In this document: positions 33,946 through 46,436 of the stretch, in pieces | How the letters are laid out: every line of letters begins with the position of its first letter | Numbering within the stretch: position 1 is the stretch's first letter | Assembly: GCF_030867095.1 (NCBI RefSeq) | Contig: NC_081830.1 | Span: 35,385,832-35,449,831 of the forward strand | Direction of reading: 5' to 3' | Length of the DNA: 64,000 nucleotides | Origin: Alligator mississippiensis | Taxonomy: Eukaryota > Chordata > Crocodylia > Alligatoridae | Program-made: the position numbers and the translations under genes | Notes under the pieces: model-generated | The model's input: the letters and a program-made list of their open reading frames with translations, nothing else | What the model was told of the DNA's origin: nothing | Databases searched by the model: none

Positions 33946-36249
33946 TACAGCAGGGGAATCTTTTGGTCTATAACAAAGCAAATTCTGGGGAGCCCAGCTG
34001 CTGGGAAGGCAGATGCATCAGGGCCTGTCATCTCAGGGCTCTACTACCTATGCTAGGCAACATCTCAGGTGGTGGTGTGGAGGGAAGGCACATTGCTCCT
34101 TATTACTGGGGTTCTTCACCGCCACCCCTCCTTGTTGTCTCTCCTCGACTCCACTGGGAGTTGCTGCTGCTGCTCCTCACCACCATCATCACTTGCTGCT
34201 GCCAGGTCACCATTACTGTCTCTGCTCCTCACCCCCACTTGGAATTCAGTGTTGCTCCTGCTTACACATTACCATGGGTGACTGGTGCTGCCTTAGTCAG
34301 GTGGGGTACGTACCCCCTCTGTGACCAGAACCATGGCTGATCTCATTGCTGGGGTGGGGGGAGGGCAGGCATGACTGGTCTCACTGCCTGGGGGCCAAGG
34401 GACCCCTGTGGTTGATCCCACAATGGGCAATTGCTGCAGCCTATTGCTGCAGGTGCTTCTGGGAGTGGCTGCAGCAATCAGCCGGGACTTGCAGGAGTGG
34501 CACCGGCACTCCTGCCTGCCCACCCTGTCCATCACTGACACGGCGAGCGCGGCCAGTCAGGGGGTGCACTGGTGCTCTCAGGGGATGCACCTGCACCCCT
34601 GTGCACCCTCTATACATTGCCAGTGCACATTACTTTCACTCTGGATCCTAGGGCCACTCTGATACAGAACTCCCCAAGTTCACAGTGATTGCTCTCCTTT
34701 CAGCTACCTTGTGCAACTTTTGCCTGTAACACCTGTGCTGTTATATAGATTAAAAAATTGAAAGGCAGGGCCTGTGGACACAAAGGGCATCTTTACATGT
34801 GCTCCTGGGGCTGAGGGGAGGACACTTTAATTAGAGGAGCTCTTGGAGCCACTCTAATTAAAATGCCCACAGAATCTTTGGTATTCAGTATCCCGTTTCA
34901 AAATAGCAGCAGGGATACTTTAACTAAATCTTCTTGAATGAGTTTTAGTTAAAGCACCCTCACCACCATTTGGAAGCACAGGGACACTGAATACATGAGA
35001 CACAGAGGCTGCTGGAGCTCACTAATTATAACAATCCAGATGACTGGATTAATCCAGTTTGTTCTAATGCACTGTAATTACAGTAAATTGGAACAACATC
35101 CACACACATCTACAAGCACCCAAAAGTCTACTTCATTTGGTTAATTTTAAAGACTAATATTAAAAAAAAATGCCTAGAAGAGTCATAAAACCCCCCAACT
35201 TGCCAAACATGCATGAGAGTGAGTATGTGCAGATAAAGGATATATAAAATTTGTCACAAGAGAACAGACAGAGTAGATGCAGCGTTACATATACAAATAT
35301 TTACACTGTTGAACAGAGGACACAGGAACTTTTTGAGGCCAAGAACTTAACCAGATGAAAAAAGGAATGAGGTGTCTAAAAGGAAATGAAGAAAAAGAGT
35401 AGTAACAATACGCATAAAGGGTTTTGGCAGAGAAGGTTCTCAGGCTTAGGTTTCAAGACTATAAGTAATTATTACAGATGAAAGGAAAACTTAATTTGCA
35501 TAAATATTCTAGATCTACCTCCTGTGAGGTTTTTACACTTTGCTCTCAAATTACTGATGCTGGCCATCATTCATGAAATGACTTGAATCTAATAAAGACC
35601 CAGCTAGTCCACAGTCCTTTCATCAATGATGAAATCGATGCCAATGACTAGTAAATCTAGTCAAGGCATTCTCTGAATGTCTATAGTTATGCTCCTGTGT
35701 CCCTGTCTTCCTCTTTGGAGAAATTTGACAACATATATTGGAAAAGAAGCATGTTGGGTACATCAGTTATATAAACAACACTTAAATAAGAATGCAGGCA
35801 CCAAAATCCTGAAGAAAGATTCAGACAGGCTTGATAAGCATTTGACATTTAGAACTCATTTAGAAATACCTGCATTTAGGCTTCTAGAAACCATCAGAAG
35901 TTATCTAATTTAATCACATAAGTGCCTAATTTTTGCCTAAATTCAGTTGAATTCCACCTTGTTCCTGGAAAGTCATGTAAACTCTCGCTAAATCCTTGGA
36001 TTGCCCATATCCATTGACTGCCCTTGGAATATCCCAGACTTACTGTGCATGACAGCACTGACTCCATCTGTACACCATGATTCCTGGTTATGGTGGTGAA
36101 GGTTAACTTTGCCTAATAGCCTCATGGTCAAAGTATTCATCCCGGAAATGGGAAATGTAACCTCTTTGCCCTGAAAGTATTACAGACACCACCACCTCCG
36201 CCCCAAAAGAATGCTCTAGCCACAAGGCAAGAGAACAGCTTGTGAAGAT
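33946..36249. other. Intergenic sequence, GC-rich then AT-rich
   Basis: 33946-34670 is GC-rich with CTG/CAC-rich low-complexity stretches and no recognised gene. From 34740 it turns AT-rich and includes the hairpin repeat at 34885-35000. Nothing else was recognised. Confidence 0.5.
34885..35000. repeat. Imperfect hairpin repeat (second copy)
   Basis: Arms are tattcagtatccc...actttaactaaa and ttttagttaaag...gggacactgaata, with the apex near 34940. It is related to the hairpin at 10876-10990 by the ttaactaaa/ttttagttaaag core and the flanking actttaattagag motif at about 34828. Confidence 0.55.
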
Positions 36250-37390
36250 AATTCGTTAGGCAGCCATGAGTGAAAATATTATAGAGTCACTAGAGGAAGA
36301 ACCTGTCTTCACTTGGTATTCCTAAATAGCAGTTATGCAGCTGAACAACTACTTTGTTGGCACTTATGAACAGTTTGCAATTCAGACATCAGTGCCCAGG
36401 CCAACTAAGCATGATTACAAAAGCTGTGCAGTGACCAGGTAAGTGATGCCATACTGTAAAATTTCCCTTACATGGATTTTAATATGCATGGACAGGATGA
36501 GTCTGTTCTCTTGTAGGATGCCCAAACTACTTTTAGGTGCCAGAAACACAGCTGTATAACTGCCATTTGGGAGCATAAAAATTCTGTGCTAGGATAACAA
36601 ACAAGAGAAAATATGCCTCTATATCCCAGGAAGAAAGGCATTTCCCTGGGTGAAAGTAGTCCTAGTTTCCAGTACTTGCTAGCAGAATTTTTGATGTTTT
36701 TAACATTCCTACTCAGCAGATATGTCATGGTAACTGAAAGCCCTCCTGAGAATGAGGTCCTGTGACTCAGAAGCTTCAATTAGCTCTTTAAGGAAAGCCT
36801 CATTCACCTTTCCTTCCTGGTTTGATCATCTATAGCAGACATCCACCCTTGGTGTTCTCCTTTCTGAGCTTGACCCGGAGACTTCCAATAGGCCTATCTC
36901 CCACTTTGTGCTGAACCTGAAAACAACAGTACATTTATTTTATATATAAAATTACATGCTCTCCTCTTTCCCCCATCTATCCTTTTTTAACAATTTATAC
37001 CTGTTCATGATGGTACTCCTCCAGCCATGTGAAATATCCCACCAAGTCTCAATTTCACCAAACGAATCATAATCCCTTGATTGTACTTCCATTTTTTTCT
37101 TGCTTGCTCCCCATGCTTCAGGAAATGTTCTATAAATATTTCAAGTAACTAATTGCCCTAATTCACATCGCCATAGTTTCCGGACATGTAAGCAGGATGT
37201 TCATGGCATATTGCATCCTGCACCATGCAGCCATTAGACATGGAGTGTCTCTGCCTGAGCAGATGACAATGACCAAAGTGCTTCAGAGGAGGTTCTTATA
37301 TGAGGAGCTAAAAATGGAGGGTGGCTTAAAGGTTGGGGCTTCTGGAGATAAGAATCTAGGGAACATGCATGGAGGAGACAGATGTTGAGG
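36250..37390 (+). pseudogene. Probable PIF/Harbinger-type transposase relic
   Basis: Weak traces of a PIF/Harbinger nuclease lie in order on the plus strand. Near 36590-36630 a frame reads ARITNKRKYASIS, similar to the NRKGY block. Near 37197-37260 a frame reads MFMAYCILHHAAIRHGV, similar to the C-terminal (A)CCILHN block and its downstream R-G segment. Distances are of the right order. The frames between are disrupted and the catalytic Asp positions could not be placed. It could also be chance resemblance. Confidence 0.35.
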
Positions 37391-38669
37391 CAAAGGGTGC
37401 TGTCCCACTGGGGTCTTCTTGCCAGACCTGGTGTAGGAGTTCACAGTCACAGCACAGGGAGAAGCAGTGAGAAAGGAGATTCCTAGTGTGTCTGATCTAG
37501 GAACTCTTCCAGTAGATATGAGGGTGGCTAGTGTAGAGTCCATATAGGGTCCTGGAATGACTCGTGCATCCTGAGGCTGGAGGAAATGGCGACTGCCCTC
37601 AGGCATGGGCGTTGGCGAGGACATGGCAGCCGTGAGCAGGGACTGTCCTCAGGTGGCTGCAGTGGTGTTGGCAGCGAGGGCGGGCCAGGTGGGGACCACC
37701 CGCAGGCAGCCACACGGTGTCACTGATGAGGGTGGGGTGGTGAGCAGCAACCACATGCAGACACCAGCAGTAGCATCGGCAGCAGCCAATCTCATGTGGG
37801 GCACCTGCCCCCCTACCCCCGTACCCTGCCTATGCATCACCTACGTTCCTGGTTATTCAGGTGTGCTGAACAGGAACACACAGAGAGTCTTACAGATGAT
37901 CTCTATTGTGGAAGCAACAGCTTGCTCCGTAGATATTTGGCCAGAAGCCAGGTGATATTCTATGCATGGTGCATTGGTCCTACATGCTGGGATGAATGGA
38001 AGAGTCTTCCCACTAAATGGGCACTGTACAGGAATTTCCTCTGTCCTGTGTGGTAGTTCTCAGGAGTGAGGGTAGTAGAGAGCAAGCCCCTCAGTGCTCT
38101 TGGTGCTTTTTAGCAGGTATATTGTTACCAGCTTCTCTTCATGGACACTCATGCCACAGCCATTCTAAAGTGCAGGAAGAGCACTGAAAGCCACCTGGCT
38201 GGGGATTCAGTAGGGGCACAGGTAGGGACTTCTGCTCATGATGACACTGGCTGAAGGAGTGTTCCAGGGTTGGTAGGTTGGAGTGGCATAAGGATTTTTA
38301 CTGTCCTAGGAAAACAACATTTTGCTACCCTCCTTTGAAACAGACCTGGGGCCTAATGAGAGTGGGCAGAGCTCTGGAGCAGTGGTTCAGCAGTGCTGGA
38401 ACTGCCCTGCTCATTTCTGCTTGTGCCCAGACTCCTAGGGTGGCTCTCAGCGAGCATGTGCAAGGTGCATGTGTGCTGTTTTTGCTATCCCTTCCAATTT
38501 GCCACCCTTGGTGGCTGCCTGTGCTTCCTGGCCAGTTATGCTGGCCCAGAGGGCAGGCACCAGAGATTCACTTTTGTAAGAAGCCAATGGACTTGGCTCT
38601 GGTGGACAGCGATTACCAGCTGTCAGCATTCCCCATGCCAGGGCATGCCTGGGCTCCTTCCATAGACTG
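37391..38669. other. Intergenic sequence, nothing certain
   Basis: Mildly GC-rich near 37560-37830, where long frames on both strands lack any domain. The relic at 36.3-37.4 kb may extend into this part. Confidence 0.4.
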
Positions 38670-39527
38670 CAGGTAAGTTGCAGCCATGAATGATAGTACC
38701 CTTGCTATATCATGGAGTGAGGCTGACTTCTCAGTGATGGCCTGGTTTAACCTCTACTACTTGGCTTCTCTGGACCACATAACCTCAAACAATTTTGAGA
38801 TAATGCTGCCTCCACTCTGACCTCCATCACAGGGCTGTCACCTTCTGTGCTCTGTCCATATTGTGTATAATCTGATGTTTGATCTCCTCCTCCTTTACCT
38901 ACTGCGCATATGCAACATTGTTCAAGGTGTGGGATGATGCAGAAGAAGCTTGGGCAGCTACCCTAAGGGAAAGATTACTATGTGACCCTTAGAGGGCCAA
39001 GGCTGTGGACTGAAGCACTAAGGAGGCATAGACAACTCTGAGGGCACATGGCAAAGCTAGCTGCTCTGCTTGAAGCACTCCCTTGCAGACTATGTTGCAG
39101 GGTAAAGGCCCCAGATTCTTATGTTCCCTGAAGCCAGTGGTGCAGTCTGGGGTACAATGTCCCTCAGGGTTTCAACTGCTTCTATTATAAATATAACTTG
39201 GGCCCCTGCTGTGCCAGGGACACCCCTGTAATCAGAGTCATCATTTGCAGAGGTCCTCTCCAACTCTCACCAGTCATCATATCTCGGATAAGGGGACACA
39301 CAAGGCAGTGGGGTCCTATCTTCAGGGGCGATCCTGAGGGCACAGTGGGCTCTGGAGTCTTTACATTGCCCCCAGATAAGAAGACTGGACCCTAGAGTCT
39401 TCTTTCAGATGAACCCTAGAGGACATGGTCTTCCAAGCTGGGCTGAGTAGCTGTGAATAAAAATATCTTTTTTTATTTTCTTTCTGGGCTCCTGAGGGAT
39501 ATTTCAGCAGATTTGGATGGAACTTAA

Positions 39528-40163
39528 TAGGGGTGTGCAAAATGGGCCCTATTTGATTTGGATTTGCATTCAACCTGAATTGGGGACAGTGATTCAATTA
39601 GGGATTTGGATCATTGTCCCCGATTCGATTTGGCCAAATCCAAATCTGAAGATTTGATGCTGATTCGGAGAATCAGTGATTCGGACATAGACAGAGCTTT
39701 AAATGTTTTTTTTTCTACAGACCTTGAGGTAGTAGGCAAGGCTCAGGATTGCTGCAATGCTGGGACGGATGAAGCATCCCACAGGAGCACAGGGCGGAGG
39801 GGGCGGACAGCAGCACATGCTTGGTGGCAAATCTGGAATTGGGCTGGAAGTGCTTCTGGTCTACTTCCAGTTTTGCGGCCAAGTGCACTGGGGAGCCCCC
39901 CATGCTTCTGTGGGACACTCCATGCACCCCAGCACTGCAGCATTCATAAACCCCTGTTACCTAGTGTGTGTAGAAAAAACATTCAAAGCTGTGTCTATGT
40001 TTGAATCGCCAAATCTTTCCAAATCCCTCAATTTGGAAGGTTCCAATTTGATTCAAAGAGATTAAAGGGTCCTCTGATTTGATTCAGATTCGGAGATTTC
40101 ACCACTGAATCTGGCTGAATCTCCACCGAATCAAATTAGGGACTGAAACTTCACACAGTCCTA
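39528..40163. mobile_element. hAT-like MITE
   Basis: Ends are TAGGGGTGTGCAAAAT and a complementary ...CACACAGTCCTA. The AT-rich arms carry repeated gattcgg/gattcag motifs around a more GC-rich centre. Flanking 8-mers (gaacttaa and ttaattaa) match at 5 of 8 positions, so the target duplication is weak. The ends match those of the elements at 56276 and 59650. No transposase. Confidence 0.6.
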
Positions 40164-41639
40164 TTAATTAACCAATTTTCTGGTGAGTTAAATAAAAATA
40201 TGCTTCAAAGAGTTGGTCATTTTAAAGGCATTTTAATCTGTCCAAAATGGGCTAAGTAGTTAAATGTGTCACATAGTAACACATTAGAAGCCTGAAATGT
40301 ATTCTTATGATGAAAAACAGAATAACCAGTTATTCACTGCTATTAAGAGAGCCTCACTCTCACTTCAAGAGAGATTCAGACCTCTCACTCACAATTTTTC
40401 TCTTTCATTTTGGACTGTAAAACGCTTGTGACGTTGTATCCCAAGGGTTCATCTATTATTATATATTTCCCCATACATGTTGGGGCTGTGTGTACACCAT
40501 GAAGATATCGATCTATGTTCCAAGAACAGGTAAGAGATTTTGCATTTTAGGGATGCCAAATCAAGTGTTAGTCATAAGTGACCTTTCCAAAATTAACTGA
40601 GTTAAGCACCCAACTCCATTGATTATTAACAGATACAAAATATTCTATGTATTTCAATGATTTATTTATTTACTGTCATGCTTTGTGCATTTTGTTTTAG
40701 TCACTGTATTGCTGACAATCTATTGCTTTTTTTGAATGTCATTCATTGTTTTAGTGTACATTTGCCCTGTAGTCACAGAAATGACCACAATGTAGTTTAG
40801 AGATATGCAAGCTAACTTTAAGTAAATCAGTGTGGATATTGGTAGTAAACTAACAAATAGAGGTCATCAGGTCTGAAAAGCAATCTTAGGTATCTCTACA
40901 ATGCAGTCACAAAATGTAGGTTTACAATTCTTTTTTCCTCGCTTTGCTTTCTGTCATCTACTTTTGAAATGAAAAGGGAAAGAGAAGGATAATGTAATCA
41001 AACTGAGTAATTAAGTGAAAGAATATTTCAAAGCTGTAATATCTCTATTCTATTCTACGTTAATTATTATGAGAATCTGTGTTAGAAATCTGAATATTTC
41101 TCTAATCTTGGAAACATTCTCGCAAAGGCTAGTGATTAGAATTGCAAAGGTTGCAAGAAGGCATTTCCATTTCCATCAAGAAACATCATGATGGAGGTAT
41201 TTTCCTTATGTATTTCCTTGTGTGTCTCCACATAAAAATTCGAAAAATATTTTACACCAGAAAACTGCCAAAAAGCAAGGAATTTTAAGGTAAATTCTGC
41301 AGAATATGGAAGGTGATTTCAGTTTGTCCAGTAAATGGTTAGTTGTTAGCTTTTCTGATGAAAAAAAGGCAGGAGGAGATGTGGAAATCACAGTCCGTAT
41401 ATTCAGCTTTTTATGTATTGGAAAACCAAGTTTGGCCTCAAAATGCACCAGCAGAATTTCTGTGAGCAGCACATAATCATCACTATCAACAACAGGAACA
41501 ACACAGGTCTGTGTTTGTTTTAATAAACATTTGTTTGAGAATTTACCTGTCTGTCTATCTAACCAACTTTTACAATGTCTATCACTTCAGGGTCTGGTGT
41601 GAAAAATGTCTTCTACAGCTAGCCGATGAATTTCCTTTC

Positions 41640-41700
41640 CACACACCGGAGTCAAGCAGGAGAACGTATTTCATTCTGCAGACATTTGACCTTGTACAAG
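41640..41700 (+). other. Candidate 5' non-coding OR exon with splice donor
   Basis: The sequence cagacatttgaccttgtacaag ending at 41700 is followed by gtaaagtaatg. Unit B has cagacatttgatactgtacaag followed by gtaaggtaatg at 52953-52985. The exon-like end and the GTAARG donor are more alike than the surrounding sequence. OR genes commonly have upstream non-coding exons spliced to a single coding exon. An acceptor lies at about 45130-45147. The transcription start and the 5' end of this exon are unknown. Confidence 0.5.
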
Positions 41701-42544
41701 GTAAAGTAATGAGTAGAGAGCTCACAGTGCATTTACTCCATTGCAAGATGAGATTTCCACCCGTCCTGCCCATTTATCATGGGGAAAACAAAGCCTCATT
41801 TTAGAATTGAGTATGATACTGTTCCAGCTAAGAGCTTTGGGAGTGGCTTTGCTGGAAGCCACACATGGCCAGGGACAGCATAAGTGGCACACAGGTTCCT
41901 GTTCTCTTCTCTGTCTGGTTTGCCATCCCGTATCTCCCTTGCTAGCAGGGAGCCAGGCACAGAAGGAAGAACTAAGTGTGTTCCTGTCCCCAGCAGTGTG
42001 AACCAGTTGTGGATCTCAGGCTTTTCCTATTCCAGGCTCAGCTGGGAAAAGCAATGGAAGGTGGAGACAGGCAGTGGGAGGAAAGGCGAGGAGGCAAGTG
42101 GTTTGGGAAGAGGCACCAGGGCAGCAAGGGGTGGGTGTTAGGATACCTGCTTTCCCATGTTGCCTGTCTGCCCACTCTTGGTTTTGCCACCTCTTGCCCC
42201 ACTGCCTCTGCTTTCTCCTTGACTGCTTCCTTATACTTCTACTTTCCCCAGACTTCCCCCCACAACATGGGTTCCCCACTGCCTGCCCCTGTTTTCCCCA
42301 CCTTCTGCCCCCTGTCTTTGCTTTCCTGCCACAGTGGTAGGGGAAACAATTTTAAGAAATATATTCTAGAGATGGAAAATCATAACACATGTATCATTTT
42401 CTAAATCTAGGGTCTATTCTTGGGCATGGGGAGTATATCTTAAATTTGAAATCATCTTAGATTGGGGTAAATATAGTAATATATAAAACACCTTTAGCCT
42501 TGCTTACTCCTTTAGAAATATCATTGAGTAGACCATAACATTGA

Positions 42545-43365
42545 GTAGACTGAGACAAATTGGAGGATTGGGCCAAAAGAAATCTCATGAGGTTCAACAA
42601 GGACAAGTAGAAAGTCCTGCACTTAGGTACAGAATAATCCCATGCACTAGGACAGGCCGGGGGATGACTGGTTGGGCAGCAGCTCTGCAGAAAAGGACCT
42701 GAGGGTTACAGTGGACAATGAGCTGAATATGAACCAGCAGTGTGCCCTTGTTGCAAAGAAGGCTAACAGCATACTGGGCTGCATCCGTAGGACTGTAGCC
42801 GACAGGCCAAAGGAAGTAATTATTCCTTTCTATTCAGCACTGGTTCAGTTGTGGGGTCCTGTGTTCAGTTTAGGGCCCCCCACTAGAGAAAGGATGTAAA
42901 CAAATTGGAGAGGGTCCACCAGAGGACAACAAAATGGTGAAGGGGCTTGGGGATTTGACTTACACAGAGAGGTTGAGGGAACTGGGATTTTTTAGTCTAG
43001 AGAAGAGGAGACTGAGAGGGGATTAACAAGCAGCCTTCAAATACTGAAAAGGGATTCGTAAGAGGATGGAGCTAGGCTATTCTCAGTGATGGCAGACAAC
43101 AGAACAAGGAACAATGGTCTCCAGTTACAGGAAGAGAAGCTTAGGTTAGATATTAGGAAGAATTTTCTTAGTAGGAGGGTAGCAAAACACTGGAACAGGT
43201 TACCCAGAGAGGTGGTGGAAGCTCTCTCCTTGGAGGTTTTCAAGACCCAGCTAGACAAAGCTTTGGCTGGAATGATCTGGTTGGGGCTGGTCCTGCTTTG
43301 AGCAGGGGGTTGAGCTACATGTGACCTCCTGAGATGTGACCCTTCCAATACACATTTCTATGATT
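42545..43365 (+). mobile_element. CR1 LINE 3' fragment (different subfamily)
   Basis: Carries the C-terminal third of CR1 ORF2 in pieces: SSAEKDLRVTVDNELNMNQQ (42672-42899) and LDIRKNFLSRRVAKHWNRLPREVV (43086-43301), ending near 43365 with a tctatgattct-type tail. No matching sequence occurs at the equivalent place in unit B, so insertion after the duplication is likely. It lies in the presumed OR intron. Confidence 0.88.
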
Positions 43366-45129
43366 CTCCTTTGTCTGGGGGCCCAATTCCCTTCTCTGTT
43401 TGGGGAGTATTTGTACTCACATTTTTAATCTACTGGGGAAAATGATTTATCCTAAAATACTGTTAATAGGTTGTTCTCAATCAGTCTTATTGAAAGCTGT
43501 TTCACTTTGTCTAACATAATTAAATATTCATGGTACTAAGATAATATGAATAACTCTAGAGCTGGTAGGTAGGCTACTCATCTGGGTCATCTATTTTTTT
43601 CAGATCCAGCTTCAAGGATGTCTAAATTTTGCATACAAAATGGGCATCTCTTAGGAATTCTATCAAAGGTCATCAGTTGCCAGCTACTGCATAGAACGGT
43701 GGTTCGGGTACTTCTCCTGCGGGTAGAAGATACGATTTCCAACTCTATCAGATGGAGAAGAGAAGTGAATCTGGGTCGCAGACAGGCTAACTGAATTGTC
43801 TAATGTCTGAGATTCTGGTAAACAGATGTCCTGTACGTCTCCCTGTTTTTCTTCTTTTTTGTTTCTTGTTTACTTCCTTTTTTAGTATTTGCACCTAGGA
43901 CAAACAACATTTGTCTACAGCTTCCTGAAGGAATTTGAATCTGAACTGACACCCCCCCCCATGACTTTTTTTGTTTCTTTGTTTCAGTTTAGCCTGTCCC
44001 ACTTGGGGAAAATGCTATTCTATCATGATCTATCCATTTTATTTAATGAGTAAAAATTCAAGGTACCAAAAAACGTTGGAGAGCAGGGACTATCTAACCC
44101 CTTCTTACGCCCCACTCCTTCAGTGTAGGACAGTGTTCATTCTATCTGGCTCACTCTTTTAGCTCTAAATATTGTTAATATTTGGCTACTTTGCTTTGTC
44201 TCAAGAAGATCTCTGCACAATGTTCTACAAAATGTTTAGCCCAGGACCCAGTGATTTGGGTCCTGATGATAGGTTAGGCACAAACTTCCTCTGGATAAGG
44301 TGTGGGAAGAGCCAATATCCCTTACTTCCTAGACATGGTGGAAGTGCTGTCCGCATTCTTCAGCATCAAACTGTCACAAGCTATTTCTTTCCTTCTGTGA
44401 ACATGCTGTCTGGATTTACACCCAGTTACACACCTCCCCAGGTAGAAGAAGATCACTTCTCACCAGAATCCTTCTCAGGTTTAGCAGAAATGTACAGGCA
44501 ACAAAAAGCTATAGAGTATGCAAATGTGCCAAAAAGGCTCTGTATACAGTTGCATTTGGGAATCTATATTAAGTTTAGGGTCTAAAGATGAATAAGAACC
44601 TGGCCTTCAGAGTCAGATTATATTGCTTTGATTATCACAATGGAATTAATTGTTTAAGTGGGACTCTAGTCCACCCTAATTCCTAAAAATCACTTAAGAT
44701 ATCTATTTTTTATAATAAACTATCACCTGATCCTTAAGAGTAAGTTACCTAAAAAAAACATCAGAAAAGTGCAGGACCCACAGAACTCTGTTAATATATG
44801 TCATCTTACCTTCCTGACAGGGGGAAAGAATCTAGCCCTATTGATTTCCAAGCTGGTTGTTGCATGTAATTGTGAATTTTACTGCCTCTGATTTCAATCT
44901 ACTCATTCAAAATATTGATTATTTTTAACTCATACTTCAGTATGATTTCATATATATATGATTAATATATGCCCATCCCTGGAAAGGAAGGGGACAGGAG
45001 GGGGCATAGGGATTAGGAAGGAAATGGAAAAAATGGCATCTTTTGAAAATCTGGGTGCTTAAAAAAGGTCAGTCTGAGCAGCTTTGTCTCATAATTGCTA
45101 CCTAATATCAGAAAATTTATGTTGCTCTG
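43366..45129. other. Presumed OR intron sequence
   Basis: AT-rich, without coding similarity. Parts are shared with unit B (43975-44040; 44960-45100). A purine-rich stretch near 44985-45040 is among the shared blocks. Confidence 0.5.
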
Positions 45130-45147
45130 GTTTACCCCTTTTCTTAG
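45130..45147 (+). other. Candidate splice acceptor before the OR coding exon
   Basis: A pyrimidine-rich run (tttaccccttttcttag) ends in AG at 45147, 33 bases before the ATG. This is the usual arrangement for OR coding exons. The region is deleted in unit B. Confidence 0.55.
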
Positions 45148-45180
45148 GAATAAACTTTGTCGTGAGAAGAAGAAAACCAC

Positions 45181-46128
45181 ATGGAAAGAAACAATCAGAC
45201 TGTTATCACAGAATTTGTTCTCCTGGCAGTGTCTGGCCTTCCAGAACTACAGGCCTTACTGTTCCTTGTATTCCTAATGATCTACATTACTGCACTGACA
45301 GGAAACCTTCTCATCTTTACCTTGACATTGGCAGACACTGCTCTCCACACACCCATGTATTTTTTCCTCAGGAATTTGTCCTTCCTGGAGATCTCTTACA
45401 CCTCGGTAACCCTCCCAAAGATGCTGGCCAACCTCATCTTGGAGGATAAAACCATCTCATTCACTGGCTGTGCCACACAGATGTATTTCCTTCTATTTCT
45501 TGGGGGCACAGAATGCTTCCTCTTGGGCGTCATGGCATATGACCGCTACGCTGCGATATGCCATCCCTTACACTACACATGTATCATGAATAACACAAGG
45601 TGCACAGTAATGGCTGCTGTGTCATGGCTCAGTGGTATATTCATGTCCTTTGTCCACATCTCAGTCATTTTTATCTTGGGTTTTTGTGGCTCCCATGAAA
45701 TCAATCATTTTTTCTGTGACATCCCCCCAGTCCTGAAGCTGGCCTGTGGAGACACTTTCTTGAATGAAATTGTGGTCTTTATGTCTGCCCTGATATTCAT
45801 AACATTTCCCTTTGTCTTGATTCTGGTGTCATACCTTCTTATCATCATTGCTATCATGAACATGCCCTCAGCTGAGGGTAGGCAAAAGGCCTTCTCCACC
45901 TGCTCCTCACACTTGGTGGTGATGACATTGTTTTTTGGGACTGGCACTGTTATGTATCTGTGCCCTAATTCTGCATATGCCCCAGATATGGACAAACTGC
46001 TCTCTCTCTTCTACACAATCATAACCCCCATGTTAAATCCTATCATATACAGCCTGAGGAACAAGGAAGTGAAGGGGGCTTTGAGAAGGGTGATAGCCAG
46101 AAACTGCTTTCTGAAAACAAGGTCATAA
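45181..46128 (+). CDS. Olfactory receptor, class II, intact (315 aa)
   Basis: A seven-helix, G-protein-coupled odorant receptor of the olfactory neuron membrane. The single-exon frame is open from ATG to TAA and has normal OR length. It has an N-glycosylation site NQT at residues 5-7, GN at 41-42 in TM1, LHTPMYFFL at 55-63, and conserved cysteines at 97 and 179. MAYDRYAAIC is at 118-127, with Ala where most ORs have Val (DRYVAIC). SY is at 217-218 in TM5, KAFSTCSSHL at 236-245 in TM6 and PMLNPIIYSLRN at 283-294 in TM7. The NHFFCDIPPVLKLAC block resembles OR6/OR10-like receptors, but the subfamily is not certain. This ATG is chosen because the N-terminus aligns with ORs and a splice acceptor lies 33 bases upstream. 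A MITE starts six bases after the stop. An AATAAA at 46902-46907 is a candidate poly(A) signal. Confidence 0.96.
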   Translation: MERNNQTVITEFVLLAVSGLPELQALLFLVFLMIYITALTGNLLIFTLTLADTALHTPMYFFLRNLSFLEISYTSVTLPKMLANLILEDKTISFTGCATQMYFLLFLGGTECFLLGVMAYDRYAAICHPLHYTCIMNNTRCTVMAAVSWLSGIFMSFVHISVIFILGFCGSHEINHFFCDIPPVLKLACGDTFLNEIVVFMSALIFITFPFVLILVSYLLIIIAIMNMPSAEGRQKAFSTCSSHLVVMTLFFGTGTVMYLCPNSAYAPDMDKLLSLFYTIITPMLNPIIYSLRNKEVKGALRRVIARNCFLKTRS

Positions 46129-46133
46129 AAATA

Positions 46134-46436
46134 CAGGTGACCCTTGCCATTCGTGGGGGATATGTTCTTGTATCCCCTGTGAATGGGGAAATCTGTGAAT
46201 AAGGCACTGCATTCCTGATTGCAGTCTGCGTTCATGAACGCAGTGCCCCTGGCAGCTGGGGGGGGCATGGCTCCGGCTGCGACAGTGGGAGCACGGCGGC
46301 AGGAGCCCAGTGGCAGCAAGTGCAGAGCTCCTGAGGAGCTCCTGTAAGTGTATAAAGTGTATTTAAAATGTGGGTTCAGCATTCACAAATATTTCAAACC
46401 GCGAATGCCAAACCCTTGAATAGCGAGGGTTTCCTG
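46134..46436. mobile_element. Tc1/mariner (pogo/Tigger-like) MITE
   Basis: Ends CAGGTGACCCTTGCCATTCG and the complement of CAGGAAACCCTCGCTATTC form inverted repeats. TA lies on both sides (46132-46133 and 46437-46438), the mariner target duplication. The arms contain cattcgtggggg and gcgaatgcc motifs as in Tigger-derived repeats. The centre is GC-rich. No transposase. It lies directly after the OR stop codon, so it probably forms most of the nearby 3' UTR. Confidence 0.8.
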
